DNA from: Methylobacterium sp.
GTDB taxonomy: Bacteria; Pseudomonadota; Alphaproteobacteria; Rhizobiales; Beijerinckiaceae
Direction: 5' to 3'
Assembly (NCBI GenBank): GCA_013823325.1
Contig: PNLY01000049.1
Coordinates: 1 to 40,871 of the forward strand
Length of the DNA stretch: 40,871 nucleotides
Below, one piece after another: positions 8,861-16,001 of the stretch (positions are counted from its first letter, which is position 1; each line of letters begins with the position of its first letter). The position numbers and the translations under genes were made by a program. The notes beneath the pieces were generated by a model, which worked only from the letters and a program-made list of their open reading frames with translations, made no database searches and had not been told where the DNA came from.

Positions 8861-9793
8861 GTGCAGATCTATCTCCCGATCGCGGAACTGCCGATCAGCA
8901 TTTTCCTCGTGCTCGGGCTGAGCGGCGCGGTCGGCTTCATCTCCGGCCTGTTCGGCGTCGGCGGCGGCTTCCTGCTGACGCCCTTGCTGATCTTCCTCGA
9001 CATTCCCCCGGCCGTCGCGGTCGCGACCGTCGCCGCGCAGGTCGCCGGCTCCTCGATGACCGGCGTTCTGACCTATTGGCGACGCAACGCGCTCGACTTC
9101 AAGCTCGGCGGCATCCTGGTCACGGGCGGCATCGTCGGCACGATCATGGGCGTGCTGTTCTTCAACTCGATGCGGCGCCTCGGCCAGCTCGAGCTGGTGA
9201 TCACCCTGGCCTATGTCACGCTCTTCACCTGCATCGGCGGGCTGATGCTGTTCGACGCGGTCCGCGCCGCACTGCGCGACCGCAGCGGCAAGCCGGCCCG
9301 CCGCCTGCGCGAGGCCGGCTCGCACCCGCCCTGGATGGGCCTGCCGCTGCGCATGCGCTTCCCGCGCTCGCAGCTCTATGCCAGCGTGATTCCGATCGCG
9401 GCGCTCGCCGTCATCATCGGCTTCATCGGCGCCGTGCTCGGCGTCGGCGGCGGCTTCATGCTGGTGCCGGCGCTGATCTACTTCTTCCGGATCCCGCCGG
9501 CCGTCGTGGTCGGCACCTCGCTGTTCCAGATCCTGGTCACCATGACCGGCGCGACGGTCCTGCACGCCGTCACCAACCAGTCGGTCGACATCATCCTCGC
9601 CATGCTGCTGCTGGTCGGCGGCGTCATCGGCGCCCAGTTCGGCGGCCGGGCGGCGCGCAACCTCAACGTCTCGTCATTCCGGCTGCTGCTGGCGCTGCTG
9701 ATCCTGTCGGTCGGCCTGCGCTTCGCTGTCGAGCTTTTCCTGCCGCCAAACGAGCCCTATTCGGTGGTGGTGCAGGAAGGAGTGCAGCGATGA
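8861..9793 (+). CDS. TauE/SafE-family anion (sulfite) exporter, inner membrane
   Basis: A 310-residue protein with about eight hydrophobic segments arranged as two repeats. Each repeat opens with the family glycine motif: GLFGVGGGFLLTP (about 29-41) and AVLGVGGGFMLVP (about 190-202). Members export sulfite, sulfoacetate or related anions. GTG at 8861 (VQIYLPIAELP) is preferred because homologues start there and the longer frame runs back into a palindromic repeat with non-family residues. The stop overlaps the next start by four bases (ATGA), so the two genes are translationally coupled. The substrate is unproven. Confidence 0.88.
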   Translation: MQIYLPIAELPISIFLVLGLSGAVGFISGLFGVGGGFLLTPLLIFLDIPPAVAVATVAAQVAGSSMTGVLTYWRRNALDFKLGGILVTGGIVGTIMGVLFFNSMRRLGQLELVITLAYVTLFTCIGGLMLFDAVRAALRDRSGKPARRLREAGSHPPWMGLPLRMRFPRSQLYASVIPIAALAVIIGFIGAVLGVGGGFMLVPALIYFFRIPPAVVVGTSLFQILVTMTGATVLHAVTNQSVDIILAMLLLVGGVIGAQFGGRAARNLNVSSFRLLLALLILSVGLRFAVELFLPPNEPYSVVVQEGVQR

Positions 9794-10560
9794 GACGCGC
9801 GGCGCTTACCCTCACAGCAGCCTGTCTTTCGGCCCTCGCGAGCGTCCCCGCGAAGGCGGAAGCACTGATCGCGGCCCTGTCGACCCACCGAATCGCGATC
9901 GCCTCCAACTTCACCGGTGACCAGCTCGCCGTGTTCGGCCTGGTCGAGCGCGACGGCCGCTCCGTCGCGCGCGCCGACCCCTACGACATCGTCGTCACCG
10001 TGCGCGGGCCGCAGCGCATGCTGATCGTGCGTGAGAAGGAGCGTGTCGGCCCGATCTGGATCAACCGCAACCAGCGCCGCTTCCCGGACCGTTCGATCTA
10101 TCTCTCGGTCGCGACCAACCGGCCGATCAAGGAGTTCCTGTCGGAAGAGGCGGCGCGGCGCGACAAGATCGGCCTCGCCAATGCCCAGCGCCCGCCAACG
10201 GGCTTCGACTTCGAGTTCGACATCGCCCGCTTCCGCGACGCGTTGATCCGCACGCTCGAAGGGAGGCAGCTCTATACGCTCGACGAACGCGGGGTCACCT
10301 TCCTGTCGCCGGCCCTGTTCAGCTCGCAGATCAAGATTCCGGCGATCGCGCCGACCGGCCCTTACGAGGTCGAAGTCCTGCTCTATGCAGGCGGCTCGAT
10401 CCTGGCGCGCCAGACCACGAATTTCGAGGTGGTCAAGACCGGCGCGGAACAGCGTATGACCTCGGCGGCGCATGACCGGCCACTGCTCTACGGGCTGGCG
10501 ACCGTCGCGGTGGCGCTGTTGCTGGGCTGGCTGGCAACGGTGATCTTCCGGCGCGATTGA
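9790..10560 (+). CDS. TIGR02186-family membrane-anchored protein, partner of TauE
   Basis: A 256-residue protein with a signal peptide (about 1-23, ending near AKA), a soluble mostly beta-rich body and one C-terminal membrane helix (about 233-253: YGLATVAVALLLGWL) followed by RRD. This architecture, and its overlap with a TauE gene, match the alphaproteobacterial TIGR02186 family (Alph_Pro_TM). That family habitually accompanies this exporter and has no established function. It probably sits in the inner membrane with its body in the periplasm and assists or gates the exporter. That is inference from gene coupling. Confidence 0.82.
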   Translation: MRRAALTLTAACLSALASVPAKAEALIAALSTHRIAIASNFTGDQLAVFGLVERDGRSVARADPYDIVVTVRGPQRMLIVREKERVGPIWINRNQRRFPDRSIYLSVATNRPIKEFLSEEAARRDKIGLANAQRPPTGFDFEFDIARFRDALIRTLEGRQLYTLDERGVTFLSPALFSSQIKIPAIAPTGPYEVEVLLYAGGSILARQTTNFEVVKTGAEQRMTSAAHDRPLLYGLATVAVALLLGWLATVIFRRD

Positions 10561-10585
10561 GCTCTGGATTCCGCATCGGATTGAT

Positions 10586-10609
10586 CCGAAAGTGGCTTGC
10601 CCTTTTCGG
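10586..10609. terminator. Hairpin between convergent TIGR02186 and moeA genes
   Basis: CCGAAA (10586-10591) pairs with TTTCGG (10604-10609), with further pairing outward (TCGGA near 10577 with TCCGA near 10610). It lies in the 58-base gap between two converging genes and is probably a bidirectional terminator. It also resembles a common dispersed palindrome of this bacterial group. Confidence 0.55.
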
Positions 10610-10618
10610 TCCGACGCT

Positions 10619-11866
10619 TCAGCCTGTCAGCATCTCATAGGCGAGGAAGGGCGCGATCGTGCCCTCCGCGACGACAGTCAGCTCGTCGGCGAGCTCGACC
10701 AGCCCATCGCTCTCGGTCAGCGAGATCAGAGCCCCCGCCCCGTCCCGCGGGTGCTTGCGCGCCACGGCGACGCCGTCCAGGCCGGGCACCAGCGAAACGC
10801 GGACATATTCGCGCCGCCCCGCCTTCTTCCTGTAGGGGAAGCCGAGCCTGACCGGCAGGCCGAGCAGCGGCGCCGGCTTCGTACCCGCACGAAGCGCGAT
10901 GACCGTCCGGGCGACGAAGGCGAAGGTGACGAAGACTGCGACCGGATTGCCAGGCAGGCCGATGAAGGGCGTGCCGGCAACGAGCCCCATAGCCACCGGC
11001 CGGCCAGGCTTGATCGCGACGCGCCAGAAGGCGAGCTCGCCGGCCCGCTCGACCGCCGCCTTGACGTGGTCCTCCTCGCCGGCCGAGACGCCGCCTGAGG
11101 TCAGGATCAGGTCGCAGTCCGCAGCCGCCTCGCGCAGGCGCTCGGCGAGGCTCTCCGGCTCGTCCCCGAGGATGCCGAGATCGACGATCTCCGCCCCGGC
11201 ACGGGCGACGAGCGCGCGCAGAAGGCTGCGATTGGCGTCATAGATGCCCGCAGGCGACAGGCTCACGCCCGGCTCGCTGAGTTCGTCCCCAGTCGAGAAG
11301 ATCGCGACCCGCACGCGGCGGCGCACCGCGACCTCGGTCACGCCGAGCGCGGCGAGCAGCGCCAGATCCTGCGGGCGCAGGCATCGGCCGGCCGCGAGCG
11401 CGGTCTGGCCACGCGGCAAATCCTCGCCTGCCGCCCGGGCATTGGCGCCGCGGTTCAGCCCGGCCGGCAGGAGGACGGTGCCGGCCTCCAGTTTGACGTC
11501 CTCCTGCATGAAGACGGTATCGGCATCGGGCGGCATCGGTGCGCCGGTGAAGACGCGCACGGCCATCCCCGCCGTCGTGACGCCGGCCGCGTCAGTGCCG
11601 GCCGGGACCCGGCCGGAGACCGGCAGCCGCGTTTCCCCGGACGCCGCCAGATCGGCGAAGCGGACTGCGTAGCCGTCGACAGCCGAATTGGCGAAAGGCG
11701 GCAGGTCGAGCGGCGCGACGACATCCTGCGCCAACACGCGGCCGTCTGCCGCGGCGAGCGCAACAGTCTCGATACCCGCCACCGCCGCGACGCGCTCCGC
11801 GGCGCGCTCGGCCGCCTGCTCGATCGTCAGCACGAGGCCGTCGGCATGCGTGCTGAGCTGCGCCAT
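10619..11866 (-). CDS. moeA: Molybdopterin molybdotransferase MoeA
   Basis: A 415-residue MoeA, the usual length, which inserts molybdate into adenylylated molybdopterin in the cytoplasm. Visible landmarks are PPFANSAVDGYAVR (about 56-69), the cofactor-binding loop TSGGVSAGEEDHV (256-268), GLPGNPVAVF (303-312), and a C-terminal beta-barrel domain. ATG at 11866 has an AGAGGA ribosome site 9 bases upstream. The start follows the mobB stop by only two bases, so mobB-moeA form a two-gene operon read leftward. mobA lies 3.2 kb away on the same strand. Confidence 0.95.
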   Translation of the reverse strand: MAQLSTHADGLVLTIEQAAERAAERVAAVAGIETVALAAADGRVLAQDVVAPLDLPPFANSAVDGYAVRFADLAASGETRLPVSGRVPAGTDAAGVTTAGMAVRVFTGAPMPPDADTVFMQEDVKLEAGTVLLPAGLNRGANARAAGEDLPRGQTALAAGRCLRPQDLALLAALGVTEVAVRRRVRVAIFSTGDELSEPGVSLSPAGIYDANRSLLRALVARAGAEIVDLGILGDEPESLAERLREAAADCDLILTSGGVSAGEEDHVKAAVERAGELAFWRVAIKPGRPVAMGLVAGTPFIGLPGNPVAVFVTFAFVARTVIALRAGTKPAPLLGLPVRLGFPYRKKAGRREYVRVSLVPGLDGVAVARKHPRDGAGALISLTESDGLVELADELTVVAEGTIAPFLAYEMLTG

Positions 11867-11868
11867 CG

Positions 11869-12399
11869 TCACAAGTCCTCTTTCGCCCGGGCCAGCACCG
11901 CGCCCAGCGGCTGCGCCTTGGCGAAGAGACAATCGGCGATGGCGGGCACGTCGTCGAGCCCGATCACCAGCCGGCCGGCATCCGGAAAGGGCGCATCGCT
12001 GGCGATGGCGACGATGCTGGAATCGTCCGGATGCAAGGGCGGCTTGCCGTTGTCAGCGCGATAGACCTCGAGCTTTACATGCGGATCGCGCTTGAAACCC
12101 TCGACGAGGACGAGATCGACCGGCGACAGCCGCACCAGCAGCTCAGGCAGCCCCAGTTCCGGCTCGTCGCGCAGTTCGTGCAACAAGGCCCAGCGCTTGG
12201 CCGAGGAGATCAGCACCTCGGAGGCGCCGGCCTGCCGATGCGCCCAGGAATCCTTACCGGGCGTGTCGAGATCGAAGGCGTGATGTGCGTGCTTGATCGT
12301 CGAGACCATGATGCCGCGGCGATGGAACTCCGGGATCAGCTTCGTGAGAAGGGTCGTCTTGCCGGCCCCACTCCAGCCCGCCAGTCCGATTACGCGCAT
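11869..12399 (-). CDS. mobB: Molybdopterin-guanine dinucleotide biosynthesis protein B
   Basis: A 176-residue P-loop GTPase that assists formation of the guanine dinucleotide form of the molybdenum cofactor. The Walker A motif GWSGAGKTTL is at residues 7-16, followed by STIKHAHHAFDLDTPGKDSW (the family switch region) and VDLVLVEGFK. ATG at 12399 is chosen over an upstream in-frame ATG because GAGGAG stands 9 bases before it and the protein then begins MRVIGLAGWSG as in relatives. It is the first gene of the mobB-moeA operon and diverges from the TusA-like gene across 165 bases. Confidence 0.94.
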   Translation of the reverse strand: MRVIGLAGWSGAGKTTLLTKLIPEFHRRGIMVSTIKHAHHAFDLDTPGKDSWAHRQAGASEVLISSAKRWALLHELRDEPELGLPELLVRLSPVDLVLVEGFKRDPHVKLEVYRADNGKPPLHPDDSSIVAIASDAPFPDAGRLVIGLDDVPAIADCLFAKAQPLGAVLARAKEDL

Positions 12400-12564
12400 C
12401 GACAGGGAGCTCCTCAAAAGACAAAAGCCTGGCGCAGGATGCGCCCGGCTGTCATCGTGCAAATCGGCTCGGACGGTCAAGGTCGCCCGCCACGCGTGTC
12501 GTGCACCGGCGCGGATCGGCTCTGCGGCAGAGGGGGCTGTTGCCGCTGCACGAAAAGCCATCAT

Positions 12565-12807
12565 ATGACACGCGAGATGATGTCGATCCCTCTCGATCTA
12601 CGCGGCCTCAAATGCCCGCACCCGACCCTGCGCGTGCGCAAGGCACTGCTCGGCGCGGCGCCGGGCGCGCTGCTCGTCGTCGAGTGCACCGACCCGATGG
12701 CCGCCATCGACATCCCCAATCTCGTCCGGGAAAGCAGCGCCTTGCTCGAACACAGCAGCACCGAGGGCCGGCTCCTGACCTTCCACATCCGCAAGGCCGC
12801 GGCCTAG
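12565..12807 (+). CDS. TusA-family sulfurtransferase-like protein
   Basis: An 80-residue protein of the TusA/YedF fold. The family signature DLRGLKCPHP places the conserved Cys at residue 17 in a CPxP motif, which in TusA carries a persulfide. The rest (VVECTDPMAAIDIPNLV) fits the alpha/beta two-layer fold. TusA-like proteins feed sulfur to tRNA thiolation and molybdenum cofactor enzymes. Its position between mobB-moeA and apbC suggests sulfur delivery to cofactors. ATG codons at 12577 and 12580 are alternative starts, and no clear ribosome site decides among them. Confidence 0.85.
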   Translation: MTREMMSIPLDLRGLKCPHPTLRVRKALLGAAPGALLVVECTDPMAAIDIPNLVRESSALLEHSSTEGRLLTFHIRKAAA

Positions 12808-12833
12808 TCCGCGCAACAATCGGAGCCCAGATC

Positions 12834-13964
12834 GTGGCCCTTTCGCAAAACGACGTCCTGCGCGCGCTCGAACTGGTGAAGCTGCCGGCGAGCGGGCAAT
12901 CGCTCGCGGCCTCCGGCCGCGTCGGCGACATCCTGATCGACGGCGGCAAGGTGATCTTCGCGATCGGCATCGACGCGACCGAGGCAAATGCGATGGAGCC
13001 GGTGCGCAAGGCGGCCGAGAGCGCGGTCGGCGGCATTCCCGGCGTGACGCAGGTGCTCGTCGGGCTCACCGCCGACAAGGCGCCGGGCCGCCCGCCCTCA
13101 CAGGCGGCGGAAGCGCGCCGGCAGGCGCATGGCCAACCCGGCCCCGGCGGGCCGGTGCCGAAGGCCGCCGGCATTCCCGGCGTCAAGCAGATCATCGCGG
13201 TGGCGAGCGGCAAGGGCGGCGTCGGCAAGTCGACCACCACCGCCAACCTCGCCGTGGGCCTGGCGACCCTCGGCCTCAAGGTGGGCGTGCTCGATGCCGA
13301 TATCTACGGCCCGTCGGTTCCGAAGATCTTCGGCATCACCGGCAAGCCGCGATTGGTCTCGGGCCGCACGCTGGCGCCGATGGAGGCCTATGGCCTGAAG
13401 ATCATGTCGATCGGCTTCCTGATCGACGAGGAAACGCCGATGATCTGGCGCGGGCCGATGGTGATCTCGGCGATCACCCAGATGCTGCGCGAAGTCGCCT
13501 GGGGCGAGCTCGACGTGCTCGTCGTCGATATGCCGCCCGGCACCGGCGACGCCCAGCTCACCATGGCGCAGCAGACCCCGCTCGCGGGGGCCGTGATCGT
13601 CTCGACGCCGCAGGACCTGGCCTTGCTTGATGCCCGCCGCGGCGTCGCCATGTTCAAGAAGGTCGAGGTGCCGATCCTCGGCATCGTCGAGAACATGAGC
13701 TATTTCATCTGCCCGGAATGCGGCCACCGCTCCGATATCTTCGCCCATGGCGGGGCGCGGCACGAGGCGGAGCGCCTCCATGTGCCCTTCCTCGGCGAGA
13801 TTCCGCTCGCCATGCCGATCCGCGAGACCTCCGATGGCGGCCGCCCGATCGTGGCGAGCGACCCCGACAGCCCCCACGCCAAGGCTTATGTCGCCCTGGC
13901 GCGGCAGGTGAAGGCCGGCCTGTCCGGACCGGCCCGGGCCGCGCCGCGGATCGTGATCGAGTGA
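12834..13964 (+). CDS. apbC: Iron-sulfur cluster carrier protein ApbC/Mrp
   Basis: A 376-residue P-loop ATPase that binds and transfers Fe-S clusters in the cytoplasm. An N-terminal MIP18/DUF59-like domain (about 1-95) is joined by a Pro/Gly linker to the ATPase. That domain shows the deviant Walker A SGKGGVGKST (125-134), DADIYGPSVP, VVDMPPGTGDAQL, and the cluster-binding CPEC (Cys293 and Cys296). The start is GTG at 12834 with GGAG 8 bases upstream, 26 bases after the TusA-like gene, so the two are likely co-transcribed. All residues needed for function are present. Confidence 0.94.
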   Translation: MALSQNDVLRALELVKLPASGQSLAASGRVGDILIDGGKVIFAIGIDATEANAMEPVRKAAESAVGGIPGVTQVLVGLTADKAPGRPPSQAAEARRQAHGQPGPGGPVPKAAGIPGVKQIIAVASGKGGVGKSTTTANLAVGLATLGLKVGVLDADIYGPSVPKIFGITGKPRLVSGRTLAPMEAYGLKIMSIGFLIDEETPMIWRGPMVISAITQMLREVAWGELDVLVVDMPPGTGDAQLTMAQQTPLAGAVIVSTPQDLALLDARRGVAMFKKVEVPILGIVENMSYFICPECGHRSDIFAHGGARHEAERLHVPFLGEIPLAMPIRETSDGGRPIVASDPDSPHAKAYVALARQVKAGLSGPARAAPRIVIE

Positions 13965-13982
13965 GACCGGCCGGCTCCGAGG

Positions 13983-14471
13983 CTAAGCTCGCAGTGCCCG
14001 GCTGACAGGCCGATCAGCGTGCACGGCGCGTTGATCGGAGCTGACAGCCGTGATTTCCGCCTGCCGCTCGATCAGCACCCAGATATGGCCGAACGGATCG
14101 AACAGCGAGGCGACCCGTCGCCCCTCGACATCGGTCTGGACGCGGTCGCGCAGCGCCGCCCCGGCCACGATCGCCTGTGCAAAGCAGGCCTCGATATCGG
14201 GCACCGTCAGCTGGATGATCGTGCTGACCGCGCCGGCCGCCTTGGGGAAGAATGGGCCGCCATAGGACGGCTCCTCCTCGCGGCGCGGGTTGGAGCCGGC
14301 GACGGACACCCGCGTTGCGCCGATGAGCATCTCGACCCCGGCAAGCTCGCCATCGACCCTGTGCTTGCGGAGCTGCCGCGCTTCGAAGGCCTCGCTGTAG
14401 AAGTCGGCGGCCTGCTGCTCCCGTCCGTGCTGCACGAAAACCGTCAGGCCGACGCCGATACTGTGCTCCAT
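13983..14471 (-). CDS. VOC-family (PhnB/glyoxalase-like) protein
   Basis: A 162-residue vicinal-oxygen-chelate protein with the paired beta-alpha-beta-beta-beta pattern: VGLTVFVQHGREQQAADFYSE opens the first half and ends near GVEMLIG. The second half ends FDPFGHIWVLIE, a typical VOC closing strand. It most resembles the PhnB/YdcJ-like group of unknown substrate rather than lactoylglutathione lyase. ATG at 14471 follows GAGGAG by 7 bases. It ends 18 bases from the apbC stop (convergent). No pathway partner is evident. Confidence 0.82.
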   Translation of the reverse strand: MEHSIGVGLTVFVQHGREQQAADFYSEAFEARQLRKHRVDGELAGVEMLIGATRVSVAGSNPRREEEPSYGGPFFPKAAGAVSTIIQLTVPDIEACFAQAIVAGAALRDRVQTDVEGRRVASLFDPFGHIWVLIERQAEITAVSSDQRAVHADRPVSRALRA

Positions 14472-14590
14472 CGCGAATCTCCTCATCCGTCGCCGCCGGG
14501 AAAGAGGCCGGGCGAAGCCGGCGGATTCTTGATCGATCCGCGGCGGGCTCGCGCACGACCCATCACCGATCCGCGATGACAGGAAATTTT

Positions 14591-14611
14591 GTTCATGTTA
14601 TGTTCTAATAT
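14591..14611 (+). promoter_or_regulatory. Possible LexA box overlapping an AT-rich -10
   Basis: GTTC (14591-14594), 7 bases, GTTC (14602-14605) fits the GTTC-N7-GTTC direct repeat known for LexA in Rhizobium and Rhodobacter relatives. TAATAT (14606-14611) directly follows and would serve as a -10 about 30 bases before the SRPBCC start. No good -35 is visible. An eight-base pattern is expected about once by chance in a window this size, so the case rests on its position. Confidence 0.4.
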
Positions 14612-14640
14612 CGATTGATGAAAACGACGGAGAGGCGATC

Positions 14641-15042
14641 ATGCCCGTCCTGCCGACACGCCATATCAGCATCGCAATCGACCGGCCGGTCGAGGAGGTC
14701 TACGGCTTCCTCGCCGACCCCATGAACTTCCCGAAATGGGCAGAGGGCCTCGGCGGCGCGTTCGTTCATGTCGAAGGCATGACCTATCATGCGAAGACGC
14801 CGATGGGGCCGATGCGGGTGATGTTCAGCGAACCCAATCGCTATGGCGTGCTCGATCACGCCGTGATCCCTGACCATGGCGCGCCGATGCACAATCCGAT
14901 GCGGACACTCGCCAATGGCAGCGGCAGCGAGGTGATGTTCACGCTGTTCAGGCGCCCGGAGATGACCGATGACGAATTCGCGCGCGACGCCGAATGGGTG
15001 GCGGCCGACCTCGCGCGCTTGAAAGCCTTGCTGGAGAGCTGA
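14641..15042 (+). CDS. SRPBCC-family (START/polyketide cyclase-like) protein
   Basis: A 133-residue single-domain protein with the opening HISIAIDRPVEEVYGFLADP, the first strand and helices of the SRPBCC ligand-binding fold. The end, EWVAADLARLKALLES, is the long C-terminal helix. No catalytic residues are diagnostic and the ligand is unknown. GGAGAGG sits 7 bases before the ATG. The upstream region is AT-rich and carries a possible LexA box. It converges on mobA with a 27-base gap. Confidence 0.85.
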   Translation: MPVLPTRHISIAIDRPVEEVYGFLADPMNFPKWAEGLGGAFVHVEGMTYHAKTPMGPMRVMFSEPNRYGVLDHAVIPDHGAPMHNPMRTLANGSGSEVMFTLFRRPEMTDDEFARDAEWVAADLARLKALLES

Positions 15043-15069
15043 CGCGAGAGGCGGCCAACCTCTTCGGCT

Positions 15070-15699
15070 TCAGGCGTTGCCGAGCATGGCATAGAGCCGC
15101 TCGGCTTCGGCGAGCTCGTCCGGCTGGTTGGCATTGAAGAAGGGATCGACCGGCTCGGCCGGCCATTCGGCCATGGCCACACCATGGCGCGCCGCCCAGC
15201 GCGAGACCTTGCGCTCGTCTTCGACCATGAGTGCGTGACGCAGATCCTGGCGCAAAGAGACCGGCCAGAGCCCGATCACCGGATGGGTCCGACCACCTGA
15301 AGCGGCACAGGCGAGCGGCACGCCGGCCTCTTCGCGCGCTGCATGCAGCCGCGCCACCAGGTCGCGCGGGATGAAGGGCGTGTCGGCGGCGACGCTAACC
15401 AGCCATTCCGTCTCCGGCCGATTCGTGGCGAGCCAATCGAGCCCGGCGAGGATGCCGGCGAGCGGCCCGGCGAAATCCGGCACGTCGTCGGCGATGATGG
15501 GCAGGCCGTAGTCCGCAAAGCGGACGGGGTCGCCATTGGCGTTGAGCAGGAGCCCGGCGCATTGGGAGCTGAGCCGCTCGATCACATGAGCGAGCATGCT
15601 GCGGCCGGCGATGGTGTGCAGCGGCTTGTCGCCGCCGCCCATGCGCCGAGCGAGCCCGCCGGCGAGCAGGAGGCCGAGGGTTGTAGGATCGGCAGCCAT
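15070..15699 (-). CDS. mobA: Molybdenum cofactor guanylyltransferase MobA
   Basis: A 209-residue nucleotidyltransferase that attaches GMP to molybdopterin to make the guanine dinucleotide cofactor used by DMSO-reductase-type enzymes. The GTP-binding signature [17 protein letters not shown] (about 10-26) and the metal-binding VAADTPFIP (Asp106) are intact. ATG at 15699 is chosen because a GAGGT site lies 6-7 bases upstream and the product begins at the family motif. That ATG overlaps the stop of an 18-codon upstream frame (TGATG), suggesting translational coupling to what precedes it. Confidence 0.93.
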   Translation of the reverse strand: MAADPTTLGLLLAGGLARRMGGGDKPLHTIAGRSMLAHVIERLSSQCAGLLLNANGDPVRFADYGLPIIADDVPDFAGPLAGILAGLDWLATNRPETEWLVSVAADTPFIPRDLVARLHAAREEAGVPLACAASGGRTHPVIGLWPVSLRQDLRHALMVEDERKVSRWAARHGVAMAEWPAEPVDPFFNANQPDELAEAERLYAMLGNA

Positions 15700-15820
15700 C
15701 ACGACCTCGCGTGCTGGCCGAGGCACTTCGCGCCAGGCATTAGCACCTCGAACATCACGGCGGCAGCCTGCCGATGGCAAAACCCGAGGAATAGACGATC
15801 GCGGCGAGCGGAGCAGTCAT
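15699..15820 (-). pseudogene. Two tiny coupled reading frames before mobA: likely gene remnant
   Basis: From ATG at 15820, with AAGGAG 5 bases upstream (a better ribosome site than most here), a 21-residue peptide beginning [14 protein letters not shown] ends at a TGA at 15757-15755. That TGA overlaps a second ATG (15755) for an 18-residue peptide, whose TGA overlaps the mobA ATG at 15699. The start resembles the opening of DUF2478 proteins, which are often coded near molybdenum genes (recollection). The simplest reading is a DUF2478-like gene reduced by internal deletion to its two ends. A leader-peptide role is the alternative. The remaining intergenic DNA to 16001 shows only a GC-rich hairpin near 15958-15975. 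Confidence 0.45.
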
Positions 15821-16001
15821 GGTGCTCCTTCATCCCACGGAGCGGCGGGCGCAGCCAGCGAACTTTAGGTGTTTCAATCTGCATGAGATGCTTTGCCAGT
15901 GTTGCAGCGCACCTACAGCCGAACCCGGCAGCGGACGCTAGGGTGGGCTGGGTTGTTCCCGGCATCCCGGCCGGGGGCGGCTCGCCGAGCATCGCCTGCC
16001 C

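Noticed and set aside
15047..15063. Short AGAGG/CCTCT hairpin between the SRPBCC and mobA genes
   Set aside because: Only five pairs and no T-tract on either strand; too weak to call a terminator.
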